DNA of 64,000 nt. Origin: an uncultured Erythrobacter sp. (GTDB lineage: Bacteria; Pseudomonadota; Alphaproteobacteria; Sphingomonadales; Sphingomonadaceae). Position numbers and translations under genes: made by a program. The notes under the pieces were generated by a model. That model was not told the origin of the DNA and did not search any database. It saw only the letters and a list, made by a program, of their open reading frames with translations. Below, one piece after another: positions 1-10,164 of this stretch (positions within the stretch are counted from its first letter, which is position 1; each line of letters opens with the position of its first letter). The DNA lies in assembly GCA_947500645.1 (NCBI GenBank), contig CANMSD010000001.1, positions 620,001 through 684,000 on the forward strand, in the 5' to 3' direction.

Positions 1-56
1 TCGGCATCCCGGGCGACTTCGAGCAGTTGGTAATAATCCATTTGAGTGGCTGACAT
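1..56 (-). CDS. dnaJ: Chaperone DnaJ, N-terminal fragment (runs off left edge)
   Basis: Reverse strand from 56 reads MSATQMDYYQLLEVARDA, a J-domain start; lies just downstream of dnaK. Confidence 0.85.
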   Translation of the reverse strand, partial: MSATQMDYYQLLEVARDA

Positions 57-136
57 GGTGACCTTTATGACCCCTCAAAACCTAGCCGCCGCCAGCGCGT
101 AAAACACTAGCGGCGGCGTGGTTTTCCATCAGGACA

Positions 137-2074
137 TCAGCCCTTGTTGTCTTCGTCGACCTCAGAGAATTCGGCATCGACGACATCTTCATCGTCGGAC
201 GAGTCAGATGACGCATCGCTTTCACCAGCATCGCCTGCAGCAGCAGCGCCCTCGGCCTGCTCCTTCTCGTAGATCTGCTGACCCATCTTCATGGCTGCTT
301 CGGTCAGCGCCTGGGACTTGGCGTTGATCTCATCAACGTCTTCGCCTTCAAGCGCAGTTTTGGCTTCGGCAAGCGCGGTTTCGACCGCTGACTTGGTATC
401 CGCGTCAACCTTGTCGCCATGCTCTTCAAGCTGCTTCTCGGTCGCGTGGACCAGACTGTCGGCCTGGTTGCGAGCTTCGGCAGAGGCGCGACGCTTCTTG
501 TCTTCCTCTGCGAACTTCTCGGCATCCTGAACCATCTGATCGATGTCGGTATCGGACAGACCGCCCGATGCTTGAATCTTGATCGTCTGTTCCTTGCCCG
601 TGCCCTTATCCTTGGCAGAAACGTTGACGATACCGTTTGCATCAATGTCGAACGTCACTTCAACCTGCGGAACGCCGCGCGGTGCTGGTGGAATACCAAC
701 AAGGTCGAACTGACCCAGCAGCTTGTTATCCGCCGCCATTTCACGCTCGCCCTGGAAGACCCGAATCGTCACAGCGTTCTGATTGTCTTCTGCGGTCGAG
801 TAGGTCTGCGTCTTCTTGGTCGGGATCGTCGTGTTGCGATCGATCATACGAGTGAAGACACCGCCCAGCGTCTCGATACCCAGCGACAGCGGGGTCACGT
901 CGAGCAGCAGCACATCTTTGACGTCGCCCTGCAGGACGCCAGCCTGAATGGCAGCACCCATGGCAACCACTTCATCCGGGTTAACACCGGTGTGCGGCTT
1001 GGCTTCGAAGAACTTCTCAACCACTTCGCGAACCTTGGGCATGCGGGTCATACCGCCGACCAGGATCACTTCATCGATATCGTCTTTTGAAACGCCCGCA
1101 TCGGCCAGCGCCTTCTTGCAAGGTTCAAGTGTACGCTGGATTAGATCGCCGACCAGCTTTTCAAGGTCCGAACGGCTGAGCGTTTCGACCAGGTGCAGCG
1201 GAGTGCTCGATCCACCATCCATACGTGCGGTGATGAACGGCAGGTTGATTTCGGTCGTGGCCGAGCTCGAAAGCTCGATCTTCGCCTTTTCCGCCGCTTC
1301 CTTCAAACGCTGGAGCGCAAGCTTGTCCTTGCGCAGGTCCATGTTTTCTTTTTTCTCGAACTGTGCAGCAAGCCATTCGACAATCGCGCTGTCGAAATCT
1401 TCACCGCCCAAGAAAGTGTCGCCGTTGGTCGACTTCACTTCGAACACGCCGTCACCGATTTCGAGCACGGACACGTCGAACGTACCGCCGCCGAGATCAT
1501 AGACAGCGATGGTCTTGCCATCGTTCTTGTCCATTCCGTAAGCAAGCGCAGCCGCAGTCGGCTCATTGATGATGCGCAGCACTTCAAGACCGGCAATCTG
1601 GCCGGCATCTTTGGTCGCCTGACGTTGAGCGTCATTGAAGTATGCTGGAACGGTGATGACCGCCTGAGTCACATCTTCGCCGAGATAACCCTCAGCGGTT
1701 TCTTTCATCTTCTGCAGAATGAAGGCGGAAATCTGGCTCGGCGAATATTCTTCATCGCCAGCCTTCACCCATGCGTCGCCGTTCTTGCCTTTCACAATGT
1801 CGTAAGGGACAAGTTCCATGTCTTTCTTCGTCATCGGATCGTCGAAGCGGCGACCGATCAGGCGCTTGATTGCAAACAGAGTGTTGTCAGGGTTGGTAAC
1901 AGCCTGGCGTTTCGCCGGCTGACCGATCAGACGCTCGCTGTCTTTAGTAAAGGCAACGATCGAAGGCGTGGTGCGCGCGCCTTCGGAATTTTCAATAACC
2001 TTGGGTTTGCCCCCATCCATCACTGCGACACACGAATTGGTGGTGCCGAGGTCAATACCGATTACTTTACCCAT
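137..2074 (-). CDS. dnaK: Molecular chaperone DnaK (Hsp70)
   Basis: [22 protein letters not shown] start (internal M of the 693-aa ORF); full Hsp70 sequence, acidic C-terminus. Confidence 0.98.
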   Translation of the reverse strand: MGKVIGIDLGTTNSCVAVMDGGKPKVIENSEGARTTPSIVAFTKDSERLIGQPAKRQAVTNPDNTLFAIKRLIGRRFDDPMTKKDMELVPYDIVKGKNGDAWVKAGDEEYSPSQISAFILQKMKETAEGYLGEDVTQAVITVPAYFNDAQRQATKDAGQIAGLEVLRIINEPTAAALAYGMDKNDGKTIAVYDLGGGTFDVSVLEIGDGVFEVKSTNGDTFLGGEDFDSAIVEWLAAQFEKKENMDLRKDKLALQRLKEAAEKAKIELSSSATTEINLPFITARMDGGSSTPLHLVETLSRSDLEKLVGDLIQRTLEPCKKALADAGVSKDDIDEVILVGGMTRMPKVREVVEKFFEAKPHTGVNPDEVVAMGAAIQAGVLQGDVKDVLLLDVTPLSLGIETLGGVFTRMIDRNTTIPTKKTQTYSTAEDNQNAVTIRVFQGEREMAADNKLLGQFDLVGIPPAPRGVPQVEVTFDIDANGIVNVSAKDKGTGKEQTIKIQASGGLSDTDIDQMVQDAEKFAEEDKKRRASAEARNQADSLVHATEKQLEEHGDKVDADTKSAVETALAEAKTALEGEDVDEINAKSQALTEAAMKMGQQIYEKEQAEGAAAAGDAGESDASSDSSDDEDVVDAEFSEVDEDNKG

Positions 2075-2161
2075 TATTTCCCCATCTTTCAGATAGTTGG
2101 ACGCTGCCAGTGGAGTTCCCCAGAATTGGCGGAACCGTTCGGCAACTCGAATATGACCGCG

Positions 2162-2189
2162 ATATAGGTGTGGTTTTGCTTGGCACAAG
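2162..2189 (-). promoter_or_regulatory. Candidate RpoH (sigma-32) promoter for dnaK
   Basis: Reverse strand CTTG-N17-CCTATAT, matching the alphaproteobacterial RpoH pattern CTTG-N17-CYTATNT, about 90 bp upstream of dnaK ATG. Confidence 0.6.
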
Positions 2190-2242
2190 GGATTGACCGC
2201 CCTAGTTTTGCAACACACTCAAAAGGGGACAATTTACAGCTT

Positions 2243-2755
2243 ATGAAACAGACATCCTTTTTCTTCGGTCGTGCTCTTGGTTGCGCGGCCATTCTTTCAC
2301 TTGCCGCCTGTGGTTCGGCAGATGCCCCGGTTGAAGCTCCCGTTGAAGAGCAGGTCGAACCTGCAATCGAACTAGGCGAGACCGGCCTGAGCCTTTCCAA
2401 TGCGCGAATGGTCATGGCACCTGTCACCAGCAATCCGGCAGCCGTTTACTTCGAGCTAGAGAATGGCGGCGAAAGCGCAGTGTCGCTCGAAGGCGTCGAA
2501 ATCCGGGGAGTCCAGGACGCGAAGTTGCACAGCACCGAGAAAAGCGACGACACAGCGACCATGAGCGAGATCAGAAGCGTGGAAATTGCGCCCGGCGAAA
2601 CTCTGTCATTCGCACCCGGCGGCAATCATGTGATGGCATTCAATGTATCGCCCGCCATTGGCCCGCGCGACAGAGTCAATGTGACGCTGAAACTGTCTGG
2701 CGGGCAGGAAGCGGAATTCAAGGCAGAAGTGCGCAGCGCCGGGGATGAGCGCTGA
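2243..2755 (+). CDS. Copper chaperone PCu(A)C family lipoprotein-like protein
   Basis: Lipobox-like LSLAACGS; NPAAVYFELEN, AKLHSTEKSDDTATMSEI and PGGNHVMAFNV match the PCuAC (DUF461) pattern. Confidence 0.8.
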   Translation: MKQTSFFFGRALGCAAILSLAACGSADAPVEAPVEEQVEPAIELGETGLSLSNARMVMAPVTSNPAAVYFELENGGESAVSLEGVEIRGVQDAKLHSTEKSDDTATMSEIRSVEIAPGETLSFAPGGNHVMAFNVSPAIGPRDRVNVTLKLSGGQEAEFKAEVRSAGDER

Positions 2756-2805
2756 AGCTTCCCGAAGTCTCAAGCACGGATGGCGCACCGCTTCATGCCT
2801 GCCCG

Positions 2806-3276
2806 GTGGGAGGGGAACGTCACCTCACCCCCGGCGAGGTTGAAATTGCGCGATCCGTGTTTGGGTCGGCCATAGACTACGGCCAAGTGCGGTTAAGGCG
2901 ACGCAAGTGGTTCCCGTTTCAGCCGCGCAAGGTCACCATGGCTCCGCGCGGCCATTTGCACTTTCATCCGGATGGAGAGGCTTACTGCGATGATTTCGCT
3001 CAGGAGAGCATCTATCGCCAAGGGCTGCTGATCCATGAACTGACCCATGTCTGGCAAACCCAGTCGCGCGGTGACTGGTACCTGCTGCTTAATCGTCACC
3101 CTTTCTGCCGCTATCATTACAGCCTGAAGCCGGGCCAGCCGCTCAGTGCCTATGGGATCGAGCAGCAAGCTGAAATCGTGAAACATGCCTTCTGGTTGCG
3201 CCGCGGGATCAAGGTCGCCGGGATAGCCGATAAAGCAGCATACGATGTGCTGGTGCGCTTCCCCGGAGCTCGCTGA
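2806..3276 (+). CDS. Small putative metallopeptidase-like protein (HELTHVWQ), 'vgr-related' type
   Basis: GTG start; HELTHVWQ zinc-binding-like motif. Confidence 0.6.
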   Translation: MGGERHLTPGEVEIARSVFGSAIDYGQVRLRRRKWFPFQPRKVTMAPRGHLHFHPDGEAYCDDFAQESIYRQGLLIHELTHVWQTQSRGDWYLLLNRHPFCRYHYSLKPGQPLSAYGIEQQAEIVKHAFWLRRGIKVAGIADKAAYDVLVRFPGAR

Positions 3277-3334
3277 CAGTTCCACATAGCGCCTATCGCT
3301 GGACCTAACCTGATCTTGCGCCGGGTAGTTACGT

Positions 3335-4552
3335 TTGATACTTTCGTATCGTCCAGGCGGCCAAACCCGCGCTTGGCGCAGAGCAATCAAAATGGAGATC
3401 AAGGACTACGGCATGTCGCGCGAGCGCGGCTACCTTTCGCATTATGAAATAGACGAAATCACCCTACCGCAGCGTTTCGAAGAGATCGAAAGCACAGCGG
3501 GCAACCTCTCGGGCTTGCTTTCAACCGGGCGATTGAGGCGCTGGCTCGACCAGCTACCCGACCCAAACATCAAAGAATGGGCGAAAAAGGCCCCAGAAGA
3601 GCAGGTGCGCACCGCGATGGTGCGATACAGCTTCCTGGTTCAAGCCTATGTCTGGGGCGAAGAGATACCACCCCCGTACTTACCTGCAAATCTTGCAAGG
3701 CCAATGGTCGCGCTTGCCGACCGGCTGGGCCAGGCCCCGCTACTGCCGTACTCTGCCTACGTGTTAGATAACTGGGCGAGGCTCGACAAGAACGAGCCTA
3801 TATCCCTCGACAATATCTATATGGATCAGAACTTCTCGGGCGGTGATGACGAGAATTGGTTCGTGCTCGTTCACGTGGCAATCGAGGCCGAAGCCGGAGT
3901 TCTACTGGACAACGCCACTAAGCTGATCCGGCCGGAAGAGCACGGCGACGAGGCGCACGCCGAGGAACTGTTGTCAGAGATGAACGACGCATGGGAACGC
4001 ATCTATGCACACTTCGCCCGCATGCCCGAACGCTGCGATCCGTACATCTATTTTCATCGAGTTCGGCCATACATTCACGGGTGGGCCAACAACCCGGCTC
4101 TGGGTGGTGGTCTAGTCTACGACGGGATCGAGAAGTTCGGCAACAAACCGCAGGCCTTCAGAGGGCAAACCGGCTCGCAATCAAGCATCATGCCGGCCAT
4201 GGATGCGCTGTTTCAGGTTCGCCATTCGGATGATCCGTTGAAGGCCTTTCTTGATGAGTTGCACCACTACAGGCCAGTACAGCACCGCCGATTTATCGAA
4301 GATTTGGCGAAGAAGCCCCGTCTGCGCGAATTCGTGAATGCTGCGGACAATCCCAACTTGTGCGACGCGTTCAACGCGTGCCTTGAGCAAACCACTCGGT
4401 TCCGCACGCGCCATCTCGAATATGCCGCCAGCTACATCAACAAGCAGGCCGGATCGATTGCCGGCAATGATCCCAATGTCGGTACGGGAGGGACGCCCTT
4501 CATGCGGTATCTCAAGAAGCACCGCGACGAAAACAGGGCGCAAACGGTCTAA
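3335..4552 (+). CDS. Indoleamine 2,3-dioxygenase family heme protein
   Basis: YVLDNWARLD, ENWFVLVHVAIEAEAG, HRVRPYIHGWANNPALGGGLVYDG, TRHLEYAASYI (proximal His), GTGGTPFMRYL; true start may be an internal ATG (MEIKDYG...). Confidence 0.8.
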   Translation: MILSYRPGGQTRAWRRAIKMEIKDYGMSRERGYLSHYEIDEITLPQRFEEIESTAGNLSGLLSTGRLRRWLDQLPDPNIKEWAKKAPEEQVRTAMVRYSFLVQAYVWGEEIPPPYLPANLARPMVALADRLGQAPLLPYSAYVLDNWARLDKNEPISLDNIYMDQNFSGGDDENWFVLVHVAIEAEAGVLLDNATKLIRPEEHGDEAHAEELLSEMNDAWERIYAHFARMPERCDPYIYFHRVRPYIHGWANNPALGGGLVYDGIEKFGNKPQAFRGQTGSQSSIMPAMDALFQVRHSDDPLKAFLDELHHYRPVQHRRFIEDLAKKPRLREFVNAADNPNLCDAFNACLEQTTRFRTRHLEYAASYINKQAGSIAGNDPNVGTGGTPFMRYLKKHRDENRAQTV

Positions 4553-4576
4553 GATCTGACCGCGTGCCAAGCTTAG

Positions 4577-4605
4577 AGGCCCCGCTGATCGTTTTGGCGG
4601 GGCCT
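4577..4605. terminator. GC-rich hairpin between convergent IDO gene and grpE
   Basis: AGGCCCCGC ... GCGGGGCCT inverted repeat followed by short T run. Confidence 0.6.
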
Positions 4606-4623
4606 TTGCAATTAGGCCGCGAT

Positions 4624-5211
4624 TTAGTCCGGCTTTTTGGCGACACCGACCATTGCCGGTCGCAGCAGGCGGTCCTTGATCATCCAGCCCGACTGCATTT
4701 CCTGCACGATCGTACCTGGCTCATGCTCGTCCGTTGGCACCTCAAGCATGGCCTGATGCTGGTTCGGATCTAGAGGCATGCCCTTTGCAGCGACGCGTTC
4801 AATCCCGTGCCCCTTGAAGACTTTCTCGAGTTCGCGTTGCGTCGCTTCGATGCCAGCGACCAGACCTTTCATCTTTTCGTCTTCGCGCAGACTGTCAGGG
4901 ATGGCTTCGACTGCGCGCGAAAGATTGTCCCACACGCTCAGAACATCGCGAGCAAAACCGGTAGACGCATAGGCACGCGCATCGGAGACGTCTTTCTCCA
5001 TCCGGCGGCGCACATTCTGCGTCTCGGCCTTGGCATAGAGCGTTTCCTGCTTCGCCTCTTCAAGATCCCGGCGCAGCGCCTCTAGCGCCTCTCCAACGTC
5101 GCCGGCATCCTCTTCGGCCTGCGCCTCATCGCCGCTTTCCAGAAACTCTTCCGGCACGCCTTTCAGTTCCGCTTCCGCCGCTTCGTCCTGCGGCTTATTG
5201 TCGTCGATCAT
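4624..5211 (-). CDS. grpE: Nucleotide exchange factor GrpE
   Basis: AETQNVRRRMEKD and C-terminal beta-domain RPAMVGVAKKP; adjacent to hrcA. Confidence 0.95.
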   Translation of the reverse strand: MIDDNKPQDEAAEAELKGVPEEFLESGDEAQAEEDAGDVGEALEALRRDLEEAKQETLYAKAETQNVRRRMEKDVSDARAYASTGFARDVLSVWDNLSRAVEAIPDSLREDEKMKGLVAGIEATQRELEKVFKGHGIERVAAKGMPLDPNQHQAMLEVPTDEHEPGTIVQEMQSGWMIKDRLLRPAMVGVAKKPD

Positions 5212-5244
5212 CGTGTTCGTTTTTCCAGTTATGAAATGAGCCGA

Positions 5245-6288
5245 TCAGGCAATCAATTTGCCCAAGGATCGGGCTGTTAGGTCAACCATGGGGACAACCC
5301 TTGCGTAATTCAACCGCGTGGGACCGATCACACCCAGAACTCCGACCACCCTGCCCTCGCGATCACGATAGGGCGACGCGATCACGGAGGAACCAGACAG
5401 ACCGAAGAGCCGGTTCTCGCTTCCGATAAATATACGAGTAGCTTCTGCCTCGCGAGCATTGTCGAGCAGGGCGGCGACGGATTGCTTGTTCTCCAGATCA
5501 TCGAGCAGCGAGCGAACCCTGTCGATATCTTCGAGCGCAGCCTCATCAAGCAGGTTGGACGCGCCGCGCACAATCAACACTGGACGCTCTTCGGTGTCCT
5601 CGCTCCAGACTGCAAGGCCCCGCTCAACCAAATCCTTGCTGGCATCATCGAGTTGCGACTTACCGGCGTTAATCTCTTTGGTCATAGCGGCGGCCGCCTC
5701 ACTCAGAGTGCGCCCGGAAAGTCGTGCTGTGATATAATTGGTCGCCTGATCCAGCGCGCCCGGCGCAATCGCGCCGCCAATCTCGATAACGCGGTTTTCT
5801 ACGCCACCATCCTCACCAACCAGCACGGCCAATGCCCTGCCCTGCCCCAGATCAACCAGATTGAACTGCGCCAATCGCTGCTCGCGGGTCGGAACCATCA
5901 CCATGCCCGCCGCGCCCGAGAGATCTGACAGCACAGAACTCGCCTTTTCGAGCGCCTGCTCTACCGGGCCGGATTCAGTCAACCGTTGCTCGATCTGAGC
6001 ACGCTCTGCCGCAGTCGGCTCAGCCATCTGCATCATGCCATCGACAAACAGGCGCAGTCCCGTTTCAGTCGGCAGGCGCCCGGCGCTGGTATGCGGCGCG
6101 GCTAGCAGGCCCAAACCTTCCAGATCGGCAAGAACGGACCGGATCGACGCAGGCGAGAGGTCAATTGCCTTATCCGACGCGAGCGTCTTTGAGCCGACGG
6201 GCTGACCGCTATCGATATAACCTTCCACAACGCGGCGAAAAATCTCCCGCGCTCTTTCGGTCATTTCTGAGATAGGTGGTGAAGCCAT
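5245..6288 (-). CDS. hrcA: Heat-inducible transcription repressor HrcA
   Basis: SKTLASDKAIDLSPASIRSVLADLEGLGLL HTH; GVLGVIGPTRLNYARVVPMVD. Confidence 0.95.
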   Translation of the reverse strand: MASPPISEMTERAREIFRRVVEGYIDSGQPVGSKTLASDKAIDLSPASIRSVLADLEGLGLLAAPHTSAGRLPTETGLRLFVDGMMQMAEPTAAERAQIEQRLTESGPVEQALEKASSVLSDLSGAAGMVMVPTREQRLAQFNLVDLGQGRALAVLVGEDGGVENRVIEIGGAIAPGALDQATNYITARLSGRTLSEAAAAMTKEINAGKSQLDDASKDLVERGLAVWSEDTEERPVLIVRGASNLLDEAALEDIDRVRSLLDDLENKQSVAALLDNAREAEATRIFIGSENRLFGLSGSSVIASPYRDREGRVVGVLGVIGPTRLNYARVVPMVDLTARSLGKLIA

Positions 6289-6400
6289 ATGCCCTATCTA
6301 GCGTCAATCTATCGCGCGCCAAGCCTTGCGCGGAGCTTGCAGCATCACGGCATCACGGCCACACCGCCTTCCAAGCGAATCAACAGCTCAAGGAAATTCC

Positions 6401-7114
6401 ATGCGACCTTCTGGCCGCGCGCCTGACGAAATGCGCGCAATCACTATCGAAACGGGCTTCACCAAACATGCTGAAGGATCTTGCCTGATCAGCTTTGGCG
6501 ACACCCGCGTGCTATGCACGGCCAGCGTCGAAGAACGGATTCCGCCGTGGCTGCGCGGCAAAGGAGAAGGCTGGGTCACCGGTGAATACTCCATGCTGCC
6601 CCGCGCGACGCACACTCGCGGTAGCCGCGAAGCAGCACGCGGTAAGCAGTCGGGTCGAACGCAGGAAATTCAGCGGCTTATCGGGCGGTCTTTGCGCGCG
6701 GTGGTCGATCTGGAAAAGCTCGGCGAACGCCAGATTACGCTCGATTGCGACGTGATTCAGGCCGATGGCGGAACACGCACAGCCTCTATTTCCGGCGCCT
6801 GGATTGCGCTGCGGCTGGCGGTGAACACGCTGCTTGAGAAAGAACTCATCAAGCAGGATCCGATCACCGCACAAGTCGCGGCGATTTCCTGTGGGATATA
6901 CAAGGGCACCCCTGTTCTCGACCTCGACTATCCGGAAGACAGCGACGCGGATGCCGACGCCAATTTCGTGCTGATCAGCGGCGGACAGATCGCTGAGGTT
7001 CAGGCCACTGCCGAAGGCGCAACTTATGATGAGGAAGGCCTTTTGCGATTGCTGCGCCTTGCGAACATCGGTTGCGACGGCATTTTCAAGGCCCAGTTGG
7101 ACGCAGTGAAGTGA
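6401..7114 (+). CDS. rph: Ribonuclease PH
   Basis: [27 protein letters not shown]..; [27 protein letters not shown]-type region. Confidence 0.97.
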   Translation: MRPSGRAPDEMRAITIETGFTKHAEGSCLISFGDTRVLCTASVEERIPPWLRGKGEGWVTGEYSMLPRATHTRGSREAARGKQSGRTQEIQRLIGRSLRAVVDLEKLGERQITLDCDVIQADGGTRTASISGAWIALRLAVNTLLEKELIKQDPITAQVAAISCGIYKGTPVLDLDYPEDSDADADANFVLISGGQIAEVQATAEGATYDEEGLLRLLRLANIGCDGIFKAQLDAVK

Positions 7115-7740
7115 GCAAAAAGCTCGGCAGCGGTTCCCTCGTCATTGCCACGCACAATGCGGGCAAGCTGAAAGAGATTTCCGCCCTGCTCGATCCCCAC
7201 GGAATGAAATGCATTTCGGCTGGTTCGCTTGGCCTGCCCGAGCCACCTGAAACCGGCAAAACTTTCGTAGAGAATGCGCTGATTAAGGCGCGCTCTGCTG
7301 CCGAGGCATCTGGTCTCGCCGCCTTAGCCGACGATAGCGGCTTGTCAGTCGAAGCGCTTGACGGACGCCCCGGCGTTTACACCGCGGACTGGGCCGAGCG
7401 GCAATGGTTCGAGGGCAATCCCGGTCGCGACTGGTACATGGCCATGGGCAAGGTCGAAGGATTGCTGTCACAGATCGGCCCGGATGTTGATCGCAGAGCG
7501 GCATTTCACTGTGTGTTGGCGATCGCATGGCCCGATGGCGAGTACGCCGTCTACGAAGGCAAATGCCCCGGATCGCTGACCTGGCCGCCACGCGGAAAAA
7601 TGGGCTTTGGCTATGATCCTGTCTTTATTCCTAAAGGCCGCGAGCAAACCTTCGCCGAGATCGATCCTTCGGAAAAGCACGCGATCAGCCACCGCGCCAA
7701 TGCTTTTGCGAAGCTGGTCGCGGATCAATTCAACGCCTGA
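7111..7740 (+). CDS. rdgB: XTP/dITP pyrophosphatase (RdgB/HAM1)
   Basis: GTG start overlapping rph stop; [48 protein letters not shown]. Confidence 0.95.
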   Translation: MSKKLGSGSLVIATHNAGKLKEISALLDPHGMKCISAGSLGLPEPPETGKTFVENALIKARSAAEASGLAALADDSGLSVEALDGRPGVYTADWAERQWFEGNPGRDWYMAMGKVEGLLSQIGPDVDRRAAFHCVLAIAWPDGEYAVYEGKCPGSLTWPPRGKMGFGYDPVFIPKGREQTFAEIDPSEKHAISHRANAFAKLVADQFNA

Positions 7741-8397
7741 TTAATAGGCAAATTGCCCCGTCACATTACCCGGCGGCGCATATCGGCAAACCAGATAGTC
7801 GCGCCCGGTTCCTGTCGCGACACCGCACCCAAGCGTCGTCGTGTTGCGCCAGATAATCTGAGTGTAGTGGCCGACATCCTGCCAACGGCCACTATTGCTG
7901 ACGTAAGGGAAGCGATCATGGATGTAGAAGCGCTTTTCGTCGATCCAGCCAGCGGCCATCACTTCATAGCTGAAAGCACCCGCGGTGCCCGCCCAAAGGT
8001 TTTCGCCCTGACCGGGACGTGAGGAACCAGGGCTGTGCTGGAAACGGCCTGTGCGCGCAAGTTCCTCAGCATATTCAAGTGCCTGCCGACTCAAGTCCGG
8101 ATCGAGCGTCAGGCCCGTGACACCGACTTCTTGGCGAGCCTCGTTGTGCTCACGCAGCATGACGGCCAGCATATCGTCCTGACGTGTCGAGGTCGTCCCG
8201 CCGGTCGATGTTGGCGTGGGGGTTGGCGTCGGCGTGGGAGATGGTGTCGGTGTGGGAGATGGGGTCGGCGTCGGACCTCCCGCCACTGGCCCACTCGAAG
8301 AACTGCTCGATGACGAGCCCCCTCCTCCGCAGCCAACCAGGACAAGCGCCAGCGCAATAGGCGCAAGCACCAGGCGATTCACGTTTTTACGACCCAT
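7741..8397 (-). CDS. CAP (SCP/PR1-like) domain lipoprotein with Ser and Pro-Thr linker
   Basis: Lipobox LVLVGCGG, S8 and (PT)n linker, HNEARQEVG, GENLWAG, VGHYTQIIW, GCG..LVCRYAPPGN. Confidence 0.88.
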   Translation of the reverse strand: MGRKNVNRLVLAPIALALVLVGCGGGGSSSSSSSSGPVAGGPTPTPSPTPTPSPTPTPTPTPTSTGGTTSTRQDDMLAVMLREHNEARQEVGVTGLTLDPDLSRQALEYAEELARTGRFQHSPGSSRPGQGENLWAGTAGAFSYEVMAAGWIDEKRFYIHDRFPYVSNSGRWQDVGHYTQIIWRNTTTLGCGVATGTGRDYLVCRYAPPGNVTGQFAY

Positions 8398-8428
8398 TTC
8401 AGAACCCTCCTGCAAGCGGCGGCGCCGC

Positions 8429-8968
8429 TCAACCCACCGTGCGACCATATGTGTTTCCTGCGGGCCAATATCGGCAAACGAGGAATTCATCGCTCCTTCC
8501 GCGCGCTATGGCGCAGCCGACCTCACGCGTTTCGCCCCAAACGATCTGTGTGTAGTGTCCGACGTCTCTCCACCGCCCGGTGCGCGACACGTGCGGGAAT
8601 TCGCCATGTTTGAAGTACCGCTTTTCGGCGATGAAATAGCTCATCATTTCCGTCAGGCTGTAATATCCCGCTGTGCCCATCCAGAGGTTTTCGCCCCGCC
8701 CCTTGCGCTGGTCGATGGACGCGTGACGCATATAGCCATTGCGGGCGAGATGATCGGCCCATTGCTGGGCGTCCCGAGCGAGTTCCGGTGACCAGGTGAG
8801 CTTCGGGCTGCCAAACTCGGCGCGCTCGCGATTGTGCACATCGAGTAATTCAGCGGAGAAGGAATCACGCGCGCTGTGCGTGAGATGGCCATCATGGGCG
8901 CTCACGCTGGGCACAAGGGCAAGGCCTATCGTGGCCGCAAGCCCGAACAGTTTCACACCAATCGTCAT
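8429..8968 (-). CDS. CAP (SCP/PR1-like) domain secreted protein
   Basis: Signal peptide; HNRERAEFG, GENLWMG, VGHYTQIVWG, LVCRYWPAGN; tandem paralogue of the preceding gene. Confidence 0.88.
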   Translation of the reverse strand: MTIGVKLFGLAATIGLALVPSVSAHDGHLTHSARDSFSAELLDVHNRERAEFGSPKLTWSPELARDAQQWADHLARNGYMRHASIDQRKGRGENLWMGTAGYYSLTEMMSYFIAEKRYFKHGEFPHVSRTGRWRDVGHYTQIVWGETREVGCAIARGRSDEFLVCRYWPAGNTYGRTVG

Positions 8969-9012
8969 TGCCAGAGCTTGACTCAGAGCGTTTAACAAAG
9001 CCTGAAAGAGGG

Positions 9013-10164
9013 GTGGCACGCGCTCTTTATATTCATTGGCCCTTCTGTGCGAAGAAGTGCCCCTATTGTGATTTCAACTCGCACGTTCGCGCGCAGGTAG
9101 ATGTCGATGCGTGGGGGAGCGCGCTCATCGGCGATATGCGTCATGAGGCTCAGCTCGCTGGTAATGAACCGCTATCATCGATCTTTTTCGGAGGCGGAAC
9201 ACCTTCCTTGATGCCTCCACAATTAGTCGCAGCATTATTAACCGAGGCCGAGCGGCTGTGGGGCTTTGATCCGAATATTGAAATCACATTGGAAGCCAAT
9301 CCATCTTCAGTCGAGGCGGCAAACTTCGCGGTGCTGGCAGGCGCGGGGATAAACCGGGTTTCGCTGGGTGTTCAATCGCTTGAAGACGAAACCTTGCAAT
9401 GGCTCGGGCGTTTGCATGGGGCCGACGAAGCGTTGTATGCCCTGGAAACCGCGCTGGCACATTTCGACCGCGTCAGTTTCGATCTGATCTACGCTCTACC
9501 TGATCACACACCCGACCAGTGGAAAGCGCAGCTATCACGCGCGCTGACGCTCGGCACCTCGCATCTTTCGCTCTACCAGCTGACGATCGAGCCCGGCACA
9601 CGCTTCGCCAGTGATGTGCGGCGCGGCGTGTTTGCCCCGCTCGATGACGACAGAGCAGCTGAATTGTTCGCCATTACGCAAGAGCTGACGAGTGCGGCGG
9701 GCCTCCCGGCGTATGAGATCAGCAATCATGCACGTCCGGGCGAGGAAGGCCGCCACAACCTCACATACTGGCGTTATCAGGATTATTGCGGGATTGGCCC
9801 CGGAGCTCATGGACGGCGCGGCGGGATGGCTACTCAGCGTCATCGTAAGCCCGAGAACTTCCTGCTTGGATTCGCGGAGCAGGGGCACGGAATCTCTGAA
9901 GAGAATACGCTGAATACGGCGGACCAGGCCGCCGAAGCGCTGCTGATGGGTTTGCGGCTCGTCGAAGGTCTGGATTTGGATGCAATGGCTCAGCGGTTCG
10001 CAATGAATGAGGCACAATTGATTGATGCACGTGCACTCGCTCGCAATGTCGAACTTGGCCTGCTGTGGCAATGCGATGAGCGGATCGGTGTCACTGCAGC
10101 GGGTTTGCCCCTGCTCGACGCGTTGCTGGGCGAGCTCGTCGCCGATGATCTGGTAGGTGTATGA
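9013..10164 (+). CDS. hemW: Radical SAM heme chaperone HemW
   Basis: YIHWPFCAKKCPYCDFNSH radical SAM CxxxCxxC; IFFGGGTPSLM; start uncertain (GTG 9013 or TTG 8968). Confidence 0.92.
   Translation: MARALYIHWPFCAKKCPYCDFNSHVRAQVDVDAWGSALIGDMRHEAQLAGNEPLSSIFFGGGTPSLMPPQLVAALLTEAERLWGFDPNIEITLEANPSSVEAANFAVLAGAGINRVSLGVQSLEDETLQWLGRLHGADEALYALETALAHFDRVSFDLIYALPDHTPDQWKAQLSRALTLGTSHLSLYQLTIEPGTRFASDVRRGVFAPLDDDRAAELFAITQELTSAAGLPAYEISNHARPGEEGRHNLTYWRYQDYCGIGPGAHGRRGGMATQRHRKPENFLLGFAEQGHGISEENTLNTADQAAEALLMGLRLVEGLDLDAMAQRFAMNEAQLIDARALARNVELGLLWQCDERIGVTAAGLPLLDALLGELVADDLVGV

Noticed and set aside
1193-2167. 324-aa ORF antisense to dnaK (and other ORFs at 118-1502)
   Set aside because: Codon-bias shadow ORF opposite a highly conserved gene; antisense ORFs over hsp70 are a known artefact. 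No domain features.
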